From NCBI RefSeq assembly GCF_001949145.1, contig NW_019091629.1, positions 302,231 to 366,230 of the forward strand: a DNA stretch of 64,000 nucleotides, read 5' to 3'. This stretch comes from Acanthaster planci. Lineage: Eukaryota; Echinodermata; Asteroidea; Valvatida; Acanthasteridae. This document shows, piece by piece, positions 47,746-60,200 of this stretch; position 1 is the stretch's first letter; the number at the start of each line of letters is the position of its first letter. A model generated the notes under the pieces. The model was given only the letters and a program-made list of their open reading frames with translations. It did not search any database and was not told the DNA's origin. Position numbers and translations under genes: made by a program.

Positions 47746-48471
47746 TGTAACCGTTTGCACTCGCAAGGAACAACTTTGGAAGTGTCATTTCACACATCTA
47801 TTTTTGTTGTACTACCATTAGGGGGGTTCGCTGGTGTTCGCAAGTGGTTGATTGACATCTAACCAGTCCAATAGATCAAGCACAACAATACCCAGATGGA
47901 AGAAGCACAGACACAAGGGTCTTGACTGAAGCATTAGGGATTATTGTTCTGGTTCTTGGGAAAGTATACATGTACATCTGACAAAAGCTAGGTTTGCAAA
48001 TTCCCAATGGCTCCTGAACTCCTCACATGTTCCCAAACGCTCCGTGGTTATAGTAACAAAGAACAAAGTTACATAAAGCATTAAGTACATGTACATGTAG
48101 ACTAGCAGTAATATAGACAGTAACTTGTGATTACAGAGTCATAAATATCCACATGAGCATACAATTTACAAAAGGTTTCCCCAAGCAAAGCACAAAGAAA
48201 GATACACAGTTTCTTATGTCCAGATACTAGACCCGGGCAACAATAAGAATAGTCATGTGGATTACCTCCTTGTGTGCACTAGACTTGTATTTAACAATGT
48301 GATTTCTGGCTATTTGGTCACATTTCTATTGCTCATAAGAGACAAAACACAGCTTAAGATGTTGACCTCCCATGGAAAACTTGACCATGCCTCTGTTGGT
48401 TGGTGTTTGTTTCCTCGGGTAAGCATTACAAAGTGGGTGTATAACAACTTAATGGCAAGTTTCATTAACAA
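47746..48471 (-). repeat. 5' LTR of BEL/Pao copy 2
   Basis: 726-base uninterrupted LTR. On the coding (minus) strand it begins TGTTAATGAAACTTGCC and ends GGTTACA. It aligns over its whole length with the split 3' LTR, with many substitutions and small indels. Confidence 0.9.
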
Positions 48472-48476
48472 TTATA

Positions 48477-49000
48477 GATTTAGCAATCATCTGCAAACAG
48501 GCAAACCTTGGAAGAGATGCCATCTGGAAGGTCATTTATGTAACACAGGAAAAGGAGTGGCCCAAGCACTGTGCCCTGTGGAACACCTGAGGCTACATGG
48601 ACCGCTTTGGACAATTTACCTTGAGCAACAACAGTTTGTTCACGTTTTGTGAGAAAATCTGGTACCCAGGAGAACAGTGAGCCATGCAGACCACAATTTC
48701 ATCTTGTGAAGCATGCATCTGTGGGGAACTGTATCAAATGCTTTTCTAAAATCTAAAATGACAGCATCTACTTGCTTGACTTTGTCTGAACCACTGAAAA
48801 TGTGAAGAATGGTAGATAAAAGTTGGGTTTCGCAGGAGCGATGCAACCTGAAACTGTACTGGTATAGTCGCTCAGGATATTAAATCACTCATGATGATTC
48901 ATAACGTGACAGTAAATGACGTGTTCCAATAACTTGCAGATCACTGATGTGAGCAAAATTGGTCTGTAGTTTGCTGGGTCTGTCCTGCTACCCACAAAAA
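48477..49000 (-). pseudogene. CR1-type LINE, 5' half of reverse transcriptase
   Basis: Minus-strand reading from about 48995: SRTDPANYRPI, TSVICKLLEHVIY, HRSCETQLLSTI, DAVILDFRKAFDTVPH (first catalytic Asp), then in another frame KREQTVVAQGKLSKAV, SGVPQGTVLGPLLFLCYIND and VCLFADDC with a stop (FADD active-site box) at about 48490. It stops exactly at the 5' LTR of BEL/Pao copy 2; the frame continues at 38457. Upstream of DPANYRP the LINE is missing. Confidence 0.88.
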
Positions 49001-49007
49001 GTAATCA

Positions 49008-49124
49008 AATGTACAGAATTTGACCTTTATATAAATTAACACAAATCAACAACGCAAGGGCAATTTGTTTATCTAATTAAATTGAAACAATCATAACTTA
49101 TTACAAAATAACAAACAATTAACT
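49008..49124. repeat. Dispersed repeat, family E (copy 2)
   Basis: Same orientation as 32673-32793 and homologous throughout. Here it abuts the truncated start of the CR1 reverse transcriptase. Confidence 0.75.
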
Positions 49125-49589
49125 GGATACCTTATGTGTAGTTGTACAATGGTTGCACATATACACTGTATGTATGATGCCCGATTATACATAGGCCACG
49201 GACTCCGAGCTAAGTTGGCCTGGTGAGTCCGACTATACCTAATCACAGCCATAACTTTGTAAATTGTCTCTATTTTTGTTGTATTTTCTACCCCAGTAAA
49301 CGCTGAAACGTATCCCAAATACCCATAAAGAACCTATGAGAACCAAACAAAGGAAATTTAAATAAGGCATTGAATGAATTCCACTTACGACTTTGGGTAA
49401 CTAAAAATATGCATGGCGACTCCAGATGAAGTGTGAGCCAAAATATCCAACGCGCCCATTGAACAGCGCCCTCTATTGATGAATGTAACAAACAAATTCA
49501 TGTTCCGGGCGTTTTTTTTTCTTTTTTTTTCATACTCGTGTACACCTCAACGACGTTACCTCATGAATTATATTACAATTTAGGATCTT
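49125..49589. other. No gene recognised
   Basis: Short intervening segment with a T-run (49511-49530). No coding or repeat match was seen. Confidence 0.3.
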
Positions 49590-50400
49590 AACAGATGACT
49601 GTATCCTGTATCGAGAAATAAAGACAAGGAATGATGCTCAAGCTCTGCAGACGACATAATTATGCTCAGCAAATGGGAGTTAAGTTGGCAGATCATGTTG
49701 TCTACCTGCATGATGAATGGAAAACCACTCGAGAAGACAAAAAGTCATACTTACCTTGGAGTAGAAATATATCACAAACTGAGTTGGGCTAATATAAGCA
49801 GTGTCTCTTCCAAGGCAAACAAAATGCTCGGGTTACTCTGTAAAAACCTCTACAGCTGCTCTCCAAGGGTGAAGGGGATTGCCTACAAAAGTCCTAAGCT
49901 GGAATATTGTGCTAGTGTCTGGGATCCGTACCACCAAAATCACACACACACACACAAAAGAAATTAATAAATACAAAGACTAGAAGCTCTCCAGCGGAGA
50001 CAGAGTGGCAAGATCTGTATGCAGAGATTTCTGACAAAAAGAAGTGTTTCAAAACCTGGGAAGGAATAGTTTGGAGGAGCGTAGGGCCACCAGTAGACTC
50101 GCGTTATTCTATAAATCAAGTACATCAGTGACTTGAACACGGATCATCACCGGGTCAAATCTGACAGAGGGGGGATTACAACACGGAAAACTTTTTCTAT
50201 ATTTCATATTTCCTTGTCCCATCAATCGGCACAATAGCTTACAACAAATTCTCCCTCATACCCAGGATCCTTTTTTGAATGGAATTATTTACCAGTCAAA
50301 ATAAGGGAAGCTTCAAACACTGATACCTTCACTAAGAATTACATCAAGAAAGACCCGCTTTTTAGTAGTGATTGTTTTACCCCTTAAAAGTTCACCCCCT
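49590..50400 (+). pseudogene. Second CR1-type LINE fragment (end of RT, plus strand)
   Basis: It starts just inside the active-site box (DDCILYREIKTRNDAQALQ, about 49595), then MLSKWELSW, KTKSHTYLGVEIYHKLSW, SKANKMLGLL, YSCSPRVKGIAYKSPKLEYC and SVWDPYHQ (49662-49967). After a (CA)n slip come GRNSLEERRATSRLALFYK and a final piece (FNGIIYQSK, then stop). It is opposite in orientation to the CR1 at 37600-49000 and distinct in sequence, so it is a separate, 5'-truncated copy. Confidence 0.85.
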
Positions 50401-51874
50401 TAAATTGGATTTTTTATGCCTGGTTTTTTCTGAGGGCTAACATGTGATGAGCCCTTCCTAAACATAATGTGTTTTTCTTATGTCGAGATCCTACCTAATA
50501 TTATATGTTACATTTTTGTTATTTATTTATAGCCTATTTAATTTAATTTAATTTTGTTTAATTCTATTAGAATACATATTCACATATAGTCATAGGTTTG
50601 GAAGGGGGGCCCTTTGGCTCACAGTTATTAAGTGAGCAGTTTCTCTTTCTGGCATTTGCTGCTGGCTTTTAGGCCTATCTCATCTAATCCTTGTCCTTGG
50701 AATTTTTACACGTGTTTTCAAGTTTTCTGGTTCTACATTAATAAATAATAATACACTAATAATGATAATAATTAACGCAGTATACTTAGTACGATCTTGA
50801 AAGAACAATTTTCCTTCCAATTTCCCCAGTCTCATCCCGTCCTAGCCACGTTTTTGGTGGAATTTTACAACGTAGTGGGGTCTTTGAGTCCTGGCGACAG
50901 TCTCCGAGTTTGATGAGGAGGGGGGCATTCTGACTAGTACGGGGCAAGATCTTCAAGTCCGTGGTTGTTAGAGAGAAGGGCCACGAGAACGATCTCTGTT
51001 TCCCGTCACAGTCACAGACTGGTGCTGCCGTGGCATTTTGAACGTCTACTGGGACCAGACATCTCCCGCGGCGCTTATCTTCACATCAGGCAACTCGATA
51101 TTTCAGAACCAAAATATAATGGGAGGCTGCTCCATATGGAGCTGGTGTTTAATAGCTCTTGACGATTTACTGGGGTACTCAAAACCATGTTCAAACTGAC
51201 GAAGTCTGAAAGCCAAAGCCGAAATGAAGCCAAAATTTCGAAAAGAAAACCCATTCAGCCTGTAAAGTCTGGCACTTTCCAACGTCCAGTACGAATGCGT
51301 TTACGCCTGGTGAGTAAGTGCAGGTACCAAACACGTTTCTCCGTGGTATTAAAATGGCGTCTGATTTGAAGAGGTACATGCAGCTTACCCAGGTACCGGT
51401 GTTAATCTTCTCTCAGTCTCCCCTGTAACCTGTAAGTGTAACTTTGGTTGTAGATGTTCACTTGTCATATGAATAGGGTTCGTCGAGTGTCCGTCTAGAA
51501 TAAAAAGAATTTTTCTAGGCCTGTACCCTTCTATTAAACATGCATGTCGTGTACACATACATGTAGGCCTACCCTAGCCCCACTACTAGTGTGGCACGGA
51601 CTCTCACTCCCGATCCATCCTTAGCCACACATCCGTATGCGCAATTTCGTGTCGGCGTACTGAACATTTTCGGCGCACCCACTTTTAATCGTGGGTGCAA
51701 TTTCTTTTGCACACGAACATGATTCTTGACCTTTCTGCTTTCTAAAAACTATTTATTGAATGATTTCACTCACGTTATTGAGGTATTTTCCAGTCTTTTT
51801 GCCATCCATTCAATCTAACGGGCTCACTCTCACAGTCGCCATCTTTAAAATAAGGTCGTTGAACATTACGTCCC
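50401..51874. other. No gene recognised
   Basis: AT-rich then mixed sequence. Short open frames at 50965-51162 and 51187-51379 lack motifs I know. Confidence 0.35.
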
Positions 51875-52030
51875 TGACCCATCATCGTCTCGACGGCTCT
51901 TCCATGTCAAGACATCTAAACTGCTGCCAAAGTTTTGGAAGAGCCCATTGGTACATGTAGTATCTTATCGCTCAGTCCGTTTATTACATACGTCTTGACA
52001 TGGAACAGCCGTCGAGACGATGAGGGGTCA
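51875..52030. repeat. Long inverted repeat, 39-base arms, 78-base loop
   Basis: The left arm 51875-51913 and right arm 51992-52030 pair at 37 of 39 positions, including CATCGTCTCGACGGCT and TTCCATGTCAAGAC. Weaker pairing may extend outward. No coding content. Confidence 0.85.
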
Positions 52031-52165
52031 AGTGATGTATTCTCATGTTAATCTCATGTGTTGCTGTCCGTCATTGAATGGGCACAAAAGAGGAATATAA
52101 TTCTCTCTGTACTACCAGCACATGATATGCAACACACTTACAATGTACATGTGACAGCATGCAGC

Positions 52166-52912
52166 ATCTGGGATCGACAGGTACTATCTTTGTGAAATAG
52201 CTTGCAAGGCATACACATGTGCCCTTACTCCAAACAACCTGCAGTCATCTGTCCGAAAGTGTGGCATTTATCCCTTTGACCGATCTGCTGTGAACCCATC
52301 TAAGTTTCAGCCAGCAACAGTGTTTTTCAACTACAGAGGGTGATTCAGAAGGTACCGATGCCTATACACCTTTGGCCACTGCAGCTGAAACATCACACGC
52401 TGATGACACTACTGAGAAGTGCACAGACTATTTCAGAAAAACTGAAAAGTTGCTTAAGAAGAATGCTAAACCCACCAAAAAGCGAGAAGTTCTCAGTTCT
52501 GTAGTTGGAGGTAAAGCCATCACTGAAGATGTGGTTTTAGATGACATCTGGAAACATCAGAGTCAACTGAAGAAACAAAAGCTAAGCAACAGTGACAATT
52601 CACAGAAGCCTTCTACTTGTACGTCAGGAATACAAAACAAAATAAAACAAAGAAAAAAAAATTTACCAATGATGGTCACTGATGTAGAAAATAGCGATGA
52701 CGATTCTCAGCTTCTTGGTTCTAGTGACTTGTGTTGTAAGTGCAAGAGATTTCAACCCGTAGAACTGAAAAAATTGACACACTTGTCTTTGTGTCATGGG
52801 CACAATGCACCCACGCTGACTGCTATCACTGGGTGCACTTGAGGTTTTGCACTCCAGTGCATACATGTATGTTCGGAGACATTCTGAATTTTATTGCCCT
52901 TGCCACAAATCA
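52166..52912 (+). pseudogene. Tigger/pogo-type transposase C-terminus with PHD-like finger
   Basis: The plus-strand reading RYYLCEIACKAYTCALTPNN and SVRKCGIYPFDRSAVNPSKF is the end of a DDE_1 (pogo/Tigger, jerky-like) transposase. A one-base slip in a T-run near 52324 moves to an open frame that includes 52372-52842 (polar Lys/Ser-rich tail, TEDVVLDDIWKHQSQLKKQK). It ends in a Cys/His array: CCKCKRF, then after a slip SWAQCTHADCYHWVHLRFC, as in the PHD-like finger attached to some invertebrate Tigger proteins. The catalytic DDE domain is absent, so this is a relic. It lies about 1.3 kb upstream of LIN37. Confidence 0.7.
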
Positions 52913-54213
52913 GAAGAATAGAATTCTAAATTCCAAGACACACAGCATGCTAAGTGGATTATCACACACGTACATGTATGCATGTGTACACAAATATAGT
53001 TCATATAGGGAGAACCTTAGATTAAGTACAGTTTACAAGGAGAAGTTTTACTTCACCTCATGCCATACAACTGCGATACAGTGACTGATGATTGTACTGC
53101 ATGGATTGAAGATGTAAACACACTTTGTACATGTGTACATACATGTACATTCATGATTATTCAGCGCATGTGACCATTACTAAATTTTCATGAAAGTGCT
53201 GACGCCTAGATTTTTCCCCATTAGAAGCCAATAATTACCAAATAATTTTTTGTGTTTAAAGGGTTGTAACCTATACATGGAACTACTGTTCTCTAGTGTA
53301 TTTTGTAGTGCTTAACCTATATTATTGGCAAAAAAGGAGTTTTTTCTGCCATCCTCACCTGTCATCCCTCGACGATCCGCACACATCTGCATTCTCTTGT
53401 GGCTGTACGTCACGTGACAAAAACAGACGCAGTGTATTCGCGTAACGAATATTTGTGTTGCTTTGGACACTTGAAAATGGTAGTTCATACAGGTACATGT
53501 AAGCTATTATTAAAGGTCCTCTAGTGACTATCTTTTGAAATCTGTCTCTATTCTGTTGCCATAAGAGAGCAACCACAGCCCTACGTGTGGGGCTCATCCC
53601 AGACTGGGGGCCAGTCTACCAGACTCCGCGAAAATGCCTTCTATGAAACCCCTTTGGCATGTACGGATCACTCACCTCATCAAACTACCTATGTATTAAT
53701 ATGGGCGATTTCCAGTTTGTAGAAATTTTGGTTTCAATTTGGGCCATTCATTTACTACAGCGATTAACTCCCAATCGTTAACCAAGCAATGCCAAACACA
53801 GTCGGGATCTGTTTGGTCTTGAAACCAGACAGCATTAGAGACGGTGATCCCAACTGCTGTTTTATCAACGACTTTTGTTATTTCACATGGAAATACCGGT
53901 ATGACCAGAATTGATTTCAAACTATTACTATTTGTTTGGCAGGTAATTTGCATTAATTCATCACTCTTGGAAATTAGAAAATGTGTTCTGAATTTACAAA
54001 ATTGACCCCTAATTTCTGTAAGCACAATGCTTCTGACCTCATTTTCAGTTGGCAGGGTTGTCATGTTCGGCAGGGTCGTCATTTTTGGCAGGATTCCTGA
54101 GAAAGTGTGATACAGTTCAACAAATCATAGTCATTGAAATGTATATGTACATGTGAAACCCTTAAAAAAATGATAATAAATCGTAAAATCTAAGATTTTC
54201 TGTTTCTTCTCAG
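52913..54213. other. Upstream region of LIN37
   Basis: Presumed promoter and 5' untranslated region. A minus-strand open frame of 128 codons (53696-54082) is present but unrecognised. A polypyrimidine tract and TTCTTCTCAG end at 54213, suggesting that an untranslated first exon lies further upstream. Several ACATGTAC words occur near 53100-53160 and 54150. Confidence 0.4.
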
Positions 54214-54236
54214 AGTTTTTGATCTGACTTCGTAGA

Positions 54237-57200
54237 ATGAGTGGGAGGGGCAAGCATCATCACCCCCACCAGCTGCAGCAGGAGGACAAGGAGAAGAGCA
54301 GCATGGCCAGTCCTCGCAGCAAGCTGGAAGGAGTGCTCCAGAACCTTGTGGAGAAAGCCGACGAAGAGAGGTAGGTGCTTTGCCTGTGAGAAACGTCCCA
54401 CCCAGGCCTTGAGGGGAGAAGTTGCAAGTGACACAAAACACTATGAAGGGGACCGGTCATGTTGTTTCCCCTACTGTAACAAATTTCTGCAAGTGTTTCA
54501 ACAATTACTGTATGAACATGTACCGTATGTACTTGCAAAGAGGCATGGAGCCAATAGGGAGAATGAAATAGTAGAGTTCTTGCAAAGGTATTCCCTTTGG
54601 CAGCGAAATTAGAAAAGAGGAAAACAATTTACTTGTCTGTTTTGACATTAAAATGGATATTGATTCTTATTAAAAACAGATATCACTCACAGTGTCCATT
54701 CAGTTACAATATCCACACTGATAGACATGCCGTAGAACAGGTTGTGGAGTGCTCAAGACTTGGCAAGAATGTGAAACCATCAGTGAAACACCGCTCATAT
54801 GACAGTAACTTTCTGGCCTCTGTTTACAGTGTTTTTTGCCATATATACATGTCAACAATGACATGTTTGTCACATACCGGTTCGTTTATTGAAAATTGTT
54901 TGTTCATTTAGTGCAAGACCAAGCACAAACGTGAAGCTGTTGCTTCATATCAAATGCATTATAAAGTGTTCAGTGATGTCAAGTGTAAAATTCACCTGAA
55001 GTCTGAACCAGTGTTAAACAGTCCGTAATATGGTTAAAGTGTGGAAGTTTACAGGTGTCATCATCAGTATTGTTGTGCGTGTACGCTAATTTGCGTTGGT
55101 GGACTGTTGCTGTCAGTGAATGAAAACTTACCACAGCATGTGATCTTTCACATGTTGTGCATCATTGCAGCTACATGTACATGTAGTAGTTAACCCTAAA
55201 AGAGCTGGAGGAGCAGAGTCCCTCTCCCCCAGCTGTTTAAGAGTTGGTCAGTAACTCTCTGCTGTCATTTGACTCCGATGTTGTGGACCTGTATGTACAC
55301 ATGTACGTGTATGCTCGTGTACTGTTCTCATGCAGAGCTAAATTTTCCCAAGACTGGTCAGCCAGTGTACTGCTCCACTGCCGTGCTCAAAAAATTCTGT
55401 CCATTGCTCTTGAATTTGCAGTGCATCTGGGCTGTCATGCCTGGGGTTTACTGACAAGGAGTGTCTTCACATGTGTGTCACGTTCTTAACAAATTGGCAT
55501 GGGAAAACTGAGGCCCCCCCCCGGCTGTGATATTGTCCAAAATAACCTGCGTTCTTTCAGGGAGACTGTGTGAAATTTGCACAGACTACAGCTTTAGGGT
55601 AACACTCATGGACTCATAGTCATGACAGTATGGGTGCTATGTACATGTACACATACATAGACCTGTGGGATTATACATTTAATTGGCTACAAAGATGCAT
55701 ACAGAAATAAATATTCTCCTTTAGTTTCATTAACTTGTACATGTGAATATACATGCTTTGTTGGAATCACTATTTGGAGAGGTTTGGCATGTTTGGGGAG
55801 TGGCATGCAAGTTTACTCGTACATGGAGTTTTCAGAATTTCTTTTGATCTTGCGATATTTCTTAAGATGTACACCCAACCAGTACATGTATTTGTACCCG
55901 TCCTTGTGTGCACACATTAAACATGTTAAATGCCTTGGATATGATGCATTGACCATGAGACATGAGTGTCCGTCTGGTTTGCGCCTACTGTGTTGATGTC
56001 ACTTCATTCTCCCTCTTTTATTTGTTTTTCATTCCGTTTTCCTGTAGTTCTCCAGCAGAGATTGAACTCATCCCTGTCGTCAAAACTGAGGTTGAACCAG
56101 ACAGGTACGGAACCTTATAAATCGTCATTATACATAATACATCCCGACTTGGTCCACTGCCTCAACTTTGTTGACATAGTTGGGCATGACCATTTTGGAT
56201 GAAAAAAAAATTGAGAAAAAGACCTAGGGGGATCAGAACGTATCAGTAAATAAAACAAAAGAAAAGGAGTTACCCAAACTGGAAAAAAAATGACAGATGA
56301 CCAGATGAAATCAGGAGGGGATCAGGATCCTCATTAAACGTTTGCTATAGCAATTTTCAGTCACTGACACATGGTTTGTTCCTTGCCATGGCCTGTACAA
56401 ATGTGTGGCATCTACACATGTTTGCATGAGGATATATGGTCGACACTTCCATTTTCCATCTTGCTAGTCACTAAAAAAAGTTGAGCCAGTGAAAGGGGAC
56501 AGTGTACACTCATACACGAGATATCCTATCTGCGCTTGATTTGCACACAACCATTGCTCAGACTGGAACGTAGAGTGTAAAAAAATATGACGACCTAGTC
56601 TCACTGAAATATTGTTCATATATTGTACAAATGACTCTGAAGACTTGGTATTTGTAGTACATGTACTTGGCAATCTGCCTGTAACTCAGATCTAAGTCAG
56701 TCAGGTATTTTTAAAGCCATAAGCTGATAAGTACAGTGTAACACCACCCAAAAATAGGTAAAATTGGCCTATGAATTGATTGGGAAAGTTTGGTCATCAG
56801 GTAACAAGCACTTGCCCTAAAGCCCACAGAGAGCTGAAAAAAGGTATGGTGCCTTTCCTTCAGCACATTAAAAGTACAAAAAGTGTAATGAACCTCATGG
56901 CTGTCTGTGTATACATGTATGTGTATTTTTAGAGCCTGAGTGTCAGTGTGTGTGGAGCTGAATCCCATGTTGAATTTTGTTCCATTTACCAGCATTGTAC
57001 AGTCTGACTTCCATTTATATTTTGTTGCATTTAGCACACGCATGTAGGTGGGTGATATTACATTATTTGAAGTCTCATTTAGAATGTGTCATTTTGCATG
57101 TGTAGTGAGCCCGCAGAGGCTCCCTCCCCATCCAAACGACAAGTCAGCCGATCTCGGAAGAGAAGAAAGCGGGAGTTGCCGCCATCACAGGTGGACAGCG

Positions 57201-60200
57201 ATCTCCTCGATGCGGCAAGACTGCAGCGTAAGTCATCACAATTTTTATGATGGTGCTTGGGCTGTGGTATTTTTTGGGAAGTACACTCCTGTAATTGGAC
57301 CTCTGACCTCCGACCCCGTTGTTTGTTGATTTCAGCTTGGTGTCATACTATGCTTAAAACCTCTCAAGGGAGGTGAACAAATCTCGGGGTTGACACAGTG
57401 CTGCAACTGGCGATGATTCCCACTTGAACTTTGGACAATTTTGACAAACTCTGCATCAACCCCAAGATTGACTCCAACCCGGGTTTGAACTGAACCCTGC
57501 TCTGGACCAGGGTTGAGATTTTTTAACGTGGTTAGAAAATTCCGGGTTTGAACTTGCCCTGATAAGCTTGGTTCACTGGAACCCAGTGTGAAATAACACT
57601 GGGTTGAATTCGGAGTTGAAATTCAAATTTTCAACCCATGGCGGTCATTGGTTCACCCAGAGTTTAGTTCAACCCGGTTTGAAAGGCTGTAGCATGAAGC
57701 AGCCTACAGCTAACATGGATGAGGGTAAGTACTGGAATATCATCGGTGACAACCAAATACAGGTATTGTGAGCCACTGGTGCACTCTGCCAAGTAACACA
57801 GACAAGTCAATGAGTAACCTTCCTGACTCCACTATTTGAAGTTAACCGCTGTGCTGGATTCTAGTAGAATACCCATTCTGTAAGGGAGGATCAGGCCACA
57901 CACAAAGTTACACTCACTTTGTCACAGAAAATACTGATAATGAAATTTTCCACTCTATTTGTTTACAACCACACCACCGCAGATTCTTACGTCATGAAGC
58001 TGTTTGACCGCAGCGTGGACCTGGCTCAGTTCAGGTCCACGTCCTCCTTGTACCCCGTCTGTCGAGAGTGGATGCTAAACCGGCCGGCTGGCCAGAGGGC
58101 CAACAGAGAGCGCAGCCAGTCCCCAGAGCCTCTGGACGACTCAGATGATGTAGGTTTGGGGTAGTTCTGTTTCAGGGCCATAAAAGCATTGCCTCCGATG
58201 TGCCAAGTGAGAAATGGCAAGAAATTGCAGATATGTTGGTTCAGTCTGCATCTCTCACTAGTTCTGCTGGTGGGAGACAGCCACATTTCACGGGGAAGCT
58301 CTGTTTTATCTTGTTCCCCGAATCTATCATATATAATAAGTTAAATGGAATGATGCCAGACTATTAGGGGTTCCGGTCTTCACTTTCATTTTTTTTAATG
58401 GGGCTTGAAACATTTAGATGATCTAAATGAACTTAAAAGATTTTAATTATTCTGGACCCAAAATGGGATGAATTGGTTGGAATTTGTATTTTGTCACTGC
58501 TGTTGTCACTCTCAGGTTTCCAAAATGAAAAGTTTGATGTCAAATTCAATTCAAGATGGCCAGCACATGAATAGAGTCTCTTAAGACGGATGTGTATGTG
58601 CACTTGTGTCTTGTACTTTTTCCTCTATGTATGTAAACCTCCAATACAGTGTGTATGCTGTCAACCTCAACTCCATGGGCTGCATGCGCATTCCTTCACT
58701 AGCCCCTGGTCGTGTTGAATATGAAATAGGACGCTGACTGGCTATTCAGGATGAATATACATAAGTGTAAAGTGAATTGCATGCTTATTTCAAAAGCTGC
58801 ATCCTCACACCCACATATTCTCCTGCACATCACACCCCTGTAAATCTGCGTTGCCCCTAAACACACTGAATAAAGTCCTAATTTAAATATCCCGAATAGT
58901 GGGATATTTAAATCATACAATACCAGGGGTTTGATGGCACCATGCATGGTGGGAACTAACATGGTGCAGCAAGATTGTACCCATAGAAATGAGGTTGGTA
59001 CGCTATTTACCGGTATATGTATGTGTACTGTGTGATGAATCTGGCTTGTAACCATTGTCTAAAAACTTTATTTGTCCATGTTTCAGCTTCATCCAGTTTG
59101 CCACTGAAACTATACAGCACACAATAGGGGTGTCGCAATTGAGCAATCCGAAATACCCCCAGGCAATCACTGCATGTTGTGTGAACATGTATTACTGTTC
59201 TGATCTCGACAACCTCAACCTCACGATATTGTGATTGGTCGAAAGTTTTCCTATCTGAAGTCTGCAGGCACTCTTTTGTTCATATGAAATTAATTTTGAG
59301 CATGTTTGGATTTTTTTAGCTTACATTTAGTAGTGCAAGGAAATGTTTTTGTAAGTCTGTCTCCAGAGACTCTTTACTGGCCAAAGAACGGTTGTTCCAC
59401 CAAGCATAAGCAAATCGGTCTTTATGAACCACAAAGTTTTTCTTTCACTAGATGTAGAAAGGAATATACATTAGAACTGGTGAATGGTTGGAAGTTGTTT
59501 CTTGTTCAACACTTGAGAGGTGGGAGCCAAGCTGTGCACGCTCTTCGTGATAATTCTTTGACCCTTCACCCCCATTTGAAATAAATGGATAGATCCTTTG
59601 TTCCACTATGTTAAATACAACATACAGTGCATCACTGTTATAATAAGGCCCTTGGGACTGTACAGTTACCTTGTTGTAGGTACTGTGCCAGTAATTGAAA
59701 CTGAAGAAAAAGAAAAGACTTGGAACCTCAAATTGTCCTTGTTATAAACATGACATATTAACAGTGCTCTTCTCATCAGTGTCCGTTTCTACTTGTATTT
59801 GGCACCGATCACGTTAAAGCATAGCCACCCTGGACTTACACCTGTACTCGCTTTATGTTCATGTAAGGCACTGCTAAACACATTGACTGCCGCACATAAT
59901 TTCACAGAGGCATTCTCATTTGCCAAGCGTTGTATGCATGTGTACATATTTAATAGGTACCTTTCACATGTCTGTTTGAACATGAGCATTTTCCGGATAT
60001 GTACGCCCTGAACACTGCCAGCAGCATATTTGTTGTGTTCTTCGATGATGCCATTGTGTTCAATTTACATTGCAATAGCCTTTCATTCCTATGAGTATAC
60101 TTGTAGTGGCGAAATCCAGTACACCTGTGACTACGAGTATACTTGTAGCCGGCAGTCAACGTGTTAACCTGGCACACAGTGTAAGAGTACACATTACAAT

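Larger units (their letters stand above)
38463..48471 (-). mobile_element. BEL/Pao LTR retrotransposon copy 2, full length (10,009 bp)
   Basis: Two long direct repeats (38463-40470 and 47746-48471) bracket a minus-strand gag-pol. Both LTR ends carry the TG...CA rule (TGTTAATG at the 5' end, ACA at the 3' end). Flanking 5-base sites are ATGAT (38458-38462) and ATTAT (48472-48476), one mismatch. Removing the element and one site restores the frame of the CR1 reverse transcriptase it landed in. The coding part is riddled with stops and frameshifts, and the LTRs have diverged visibly, so the insertion is old. A purine-rich GGGGAG lies just before the 3' LTR as a candidate polypurine tract. I could not assign a primer-binding site. 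Confidence 0.9.

Noticed and set aside
47630-47821. Captured host gene fragment in the BEL/Pao leader (plus strand)
   Set aside because: An open stretch of about 50 codons without a start or any recognised domain; too short to claim.
53696-54082. 128-codon minus-strand open frame just upstream of LIN37
   Set aside because: The composition is protein-like, but I recognise no family, the start is a low-complexity MTTLPNMTTLP stretch, and it lies in the LIN37 5' region. Transcripts or conservation could revive it.
55244-55489. Extra LIN37 exon between exons 1 and 2
   Set aside because: Exon 1 and exon 2 join in phase without it, and no acceptor/donor pair brackets a conserved segment.
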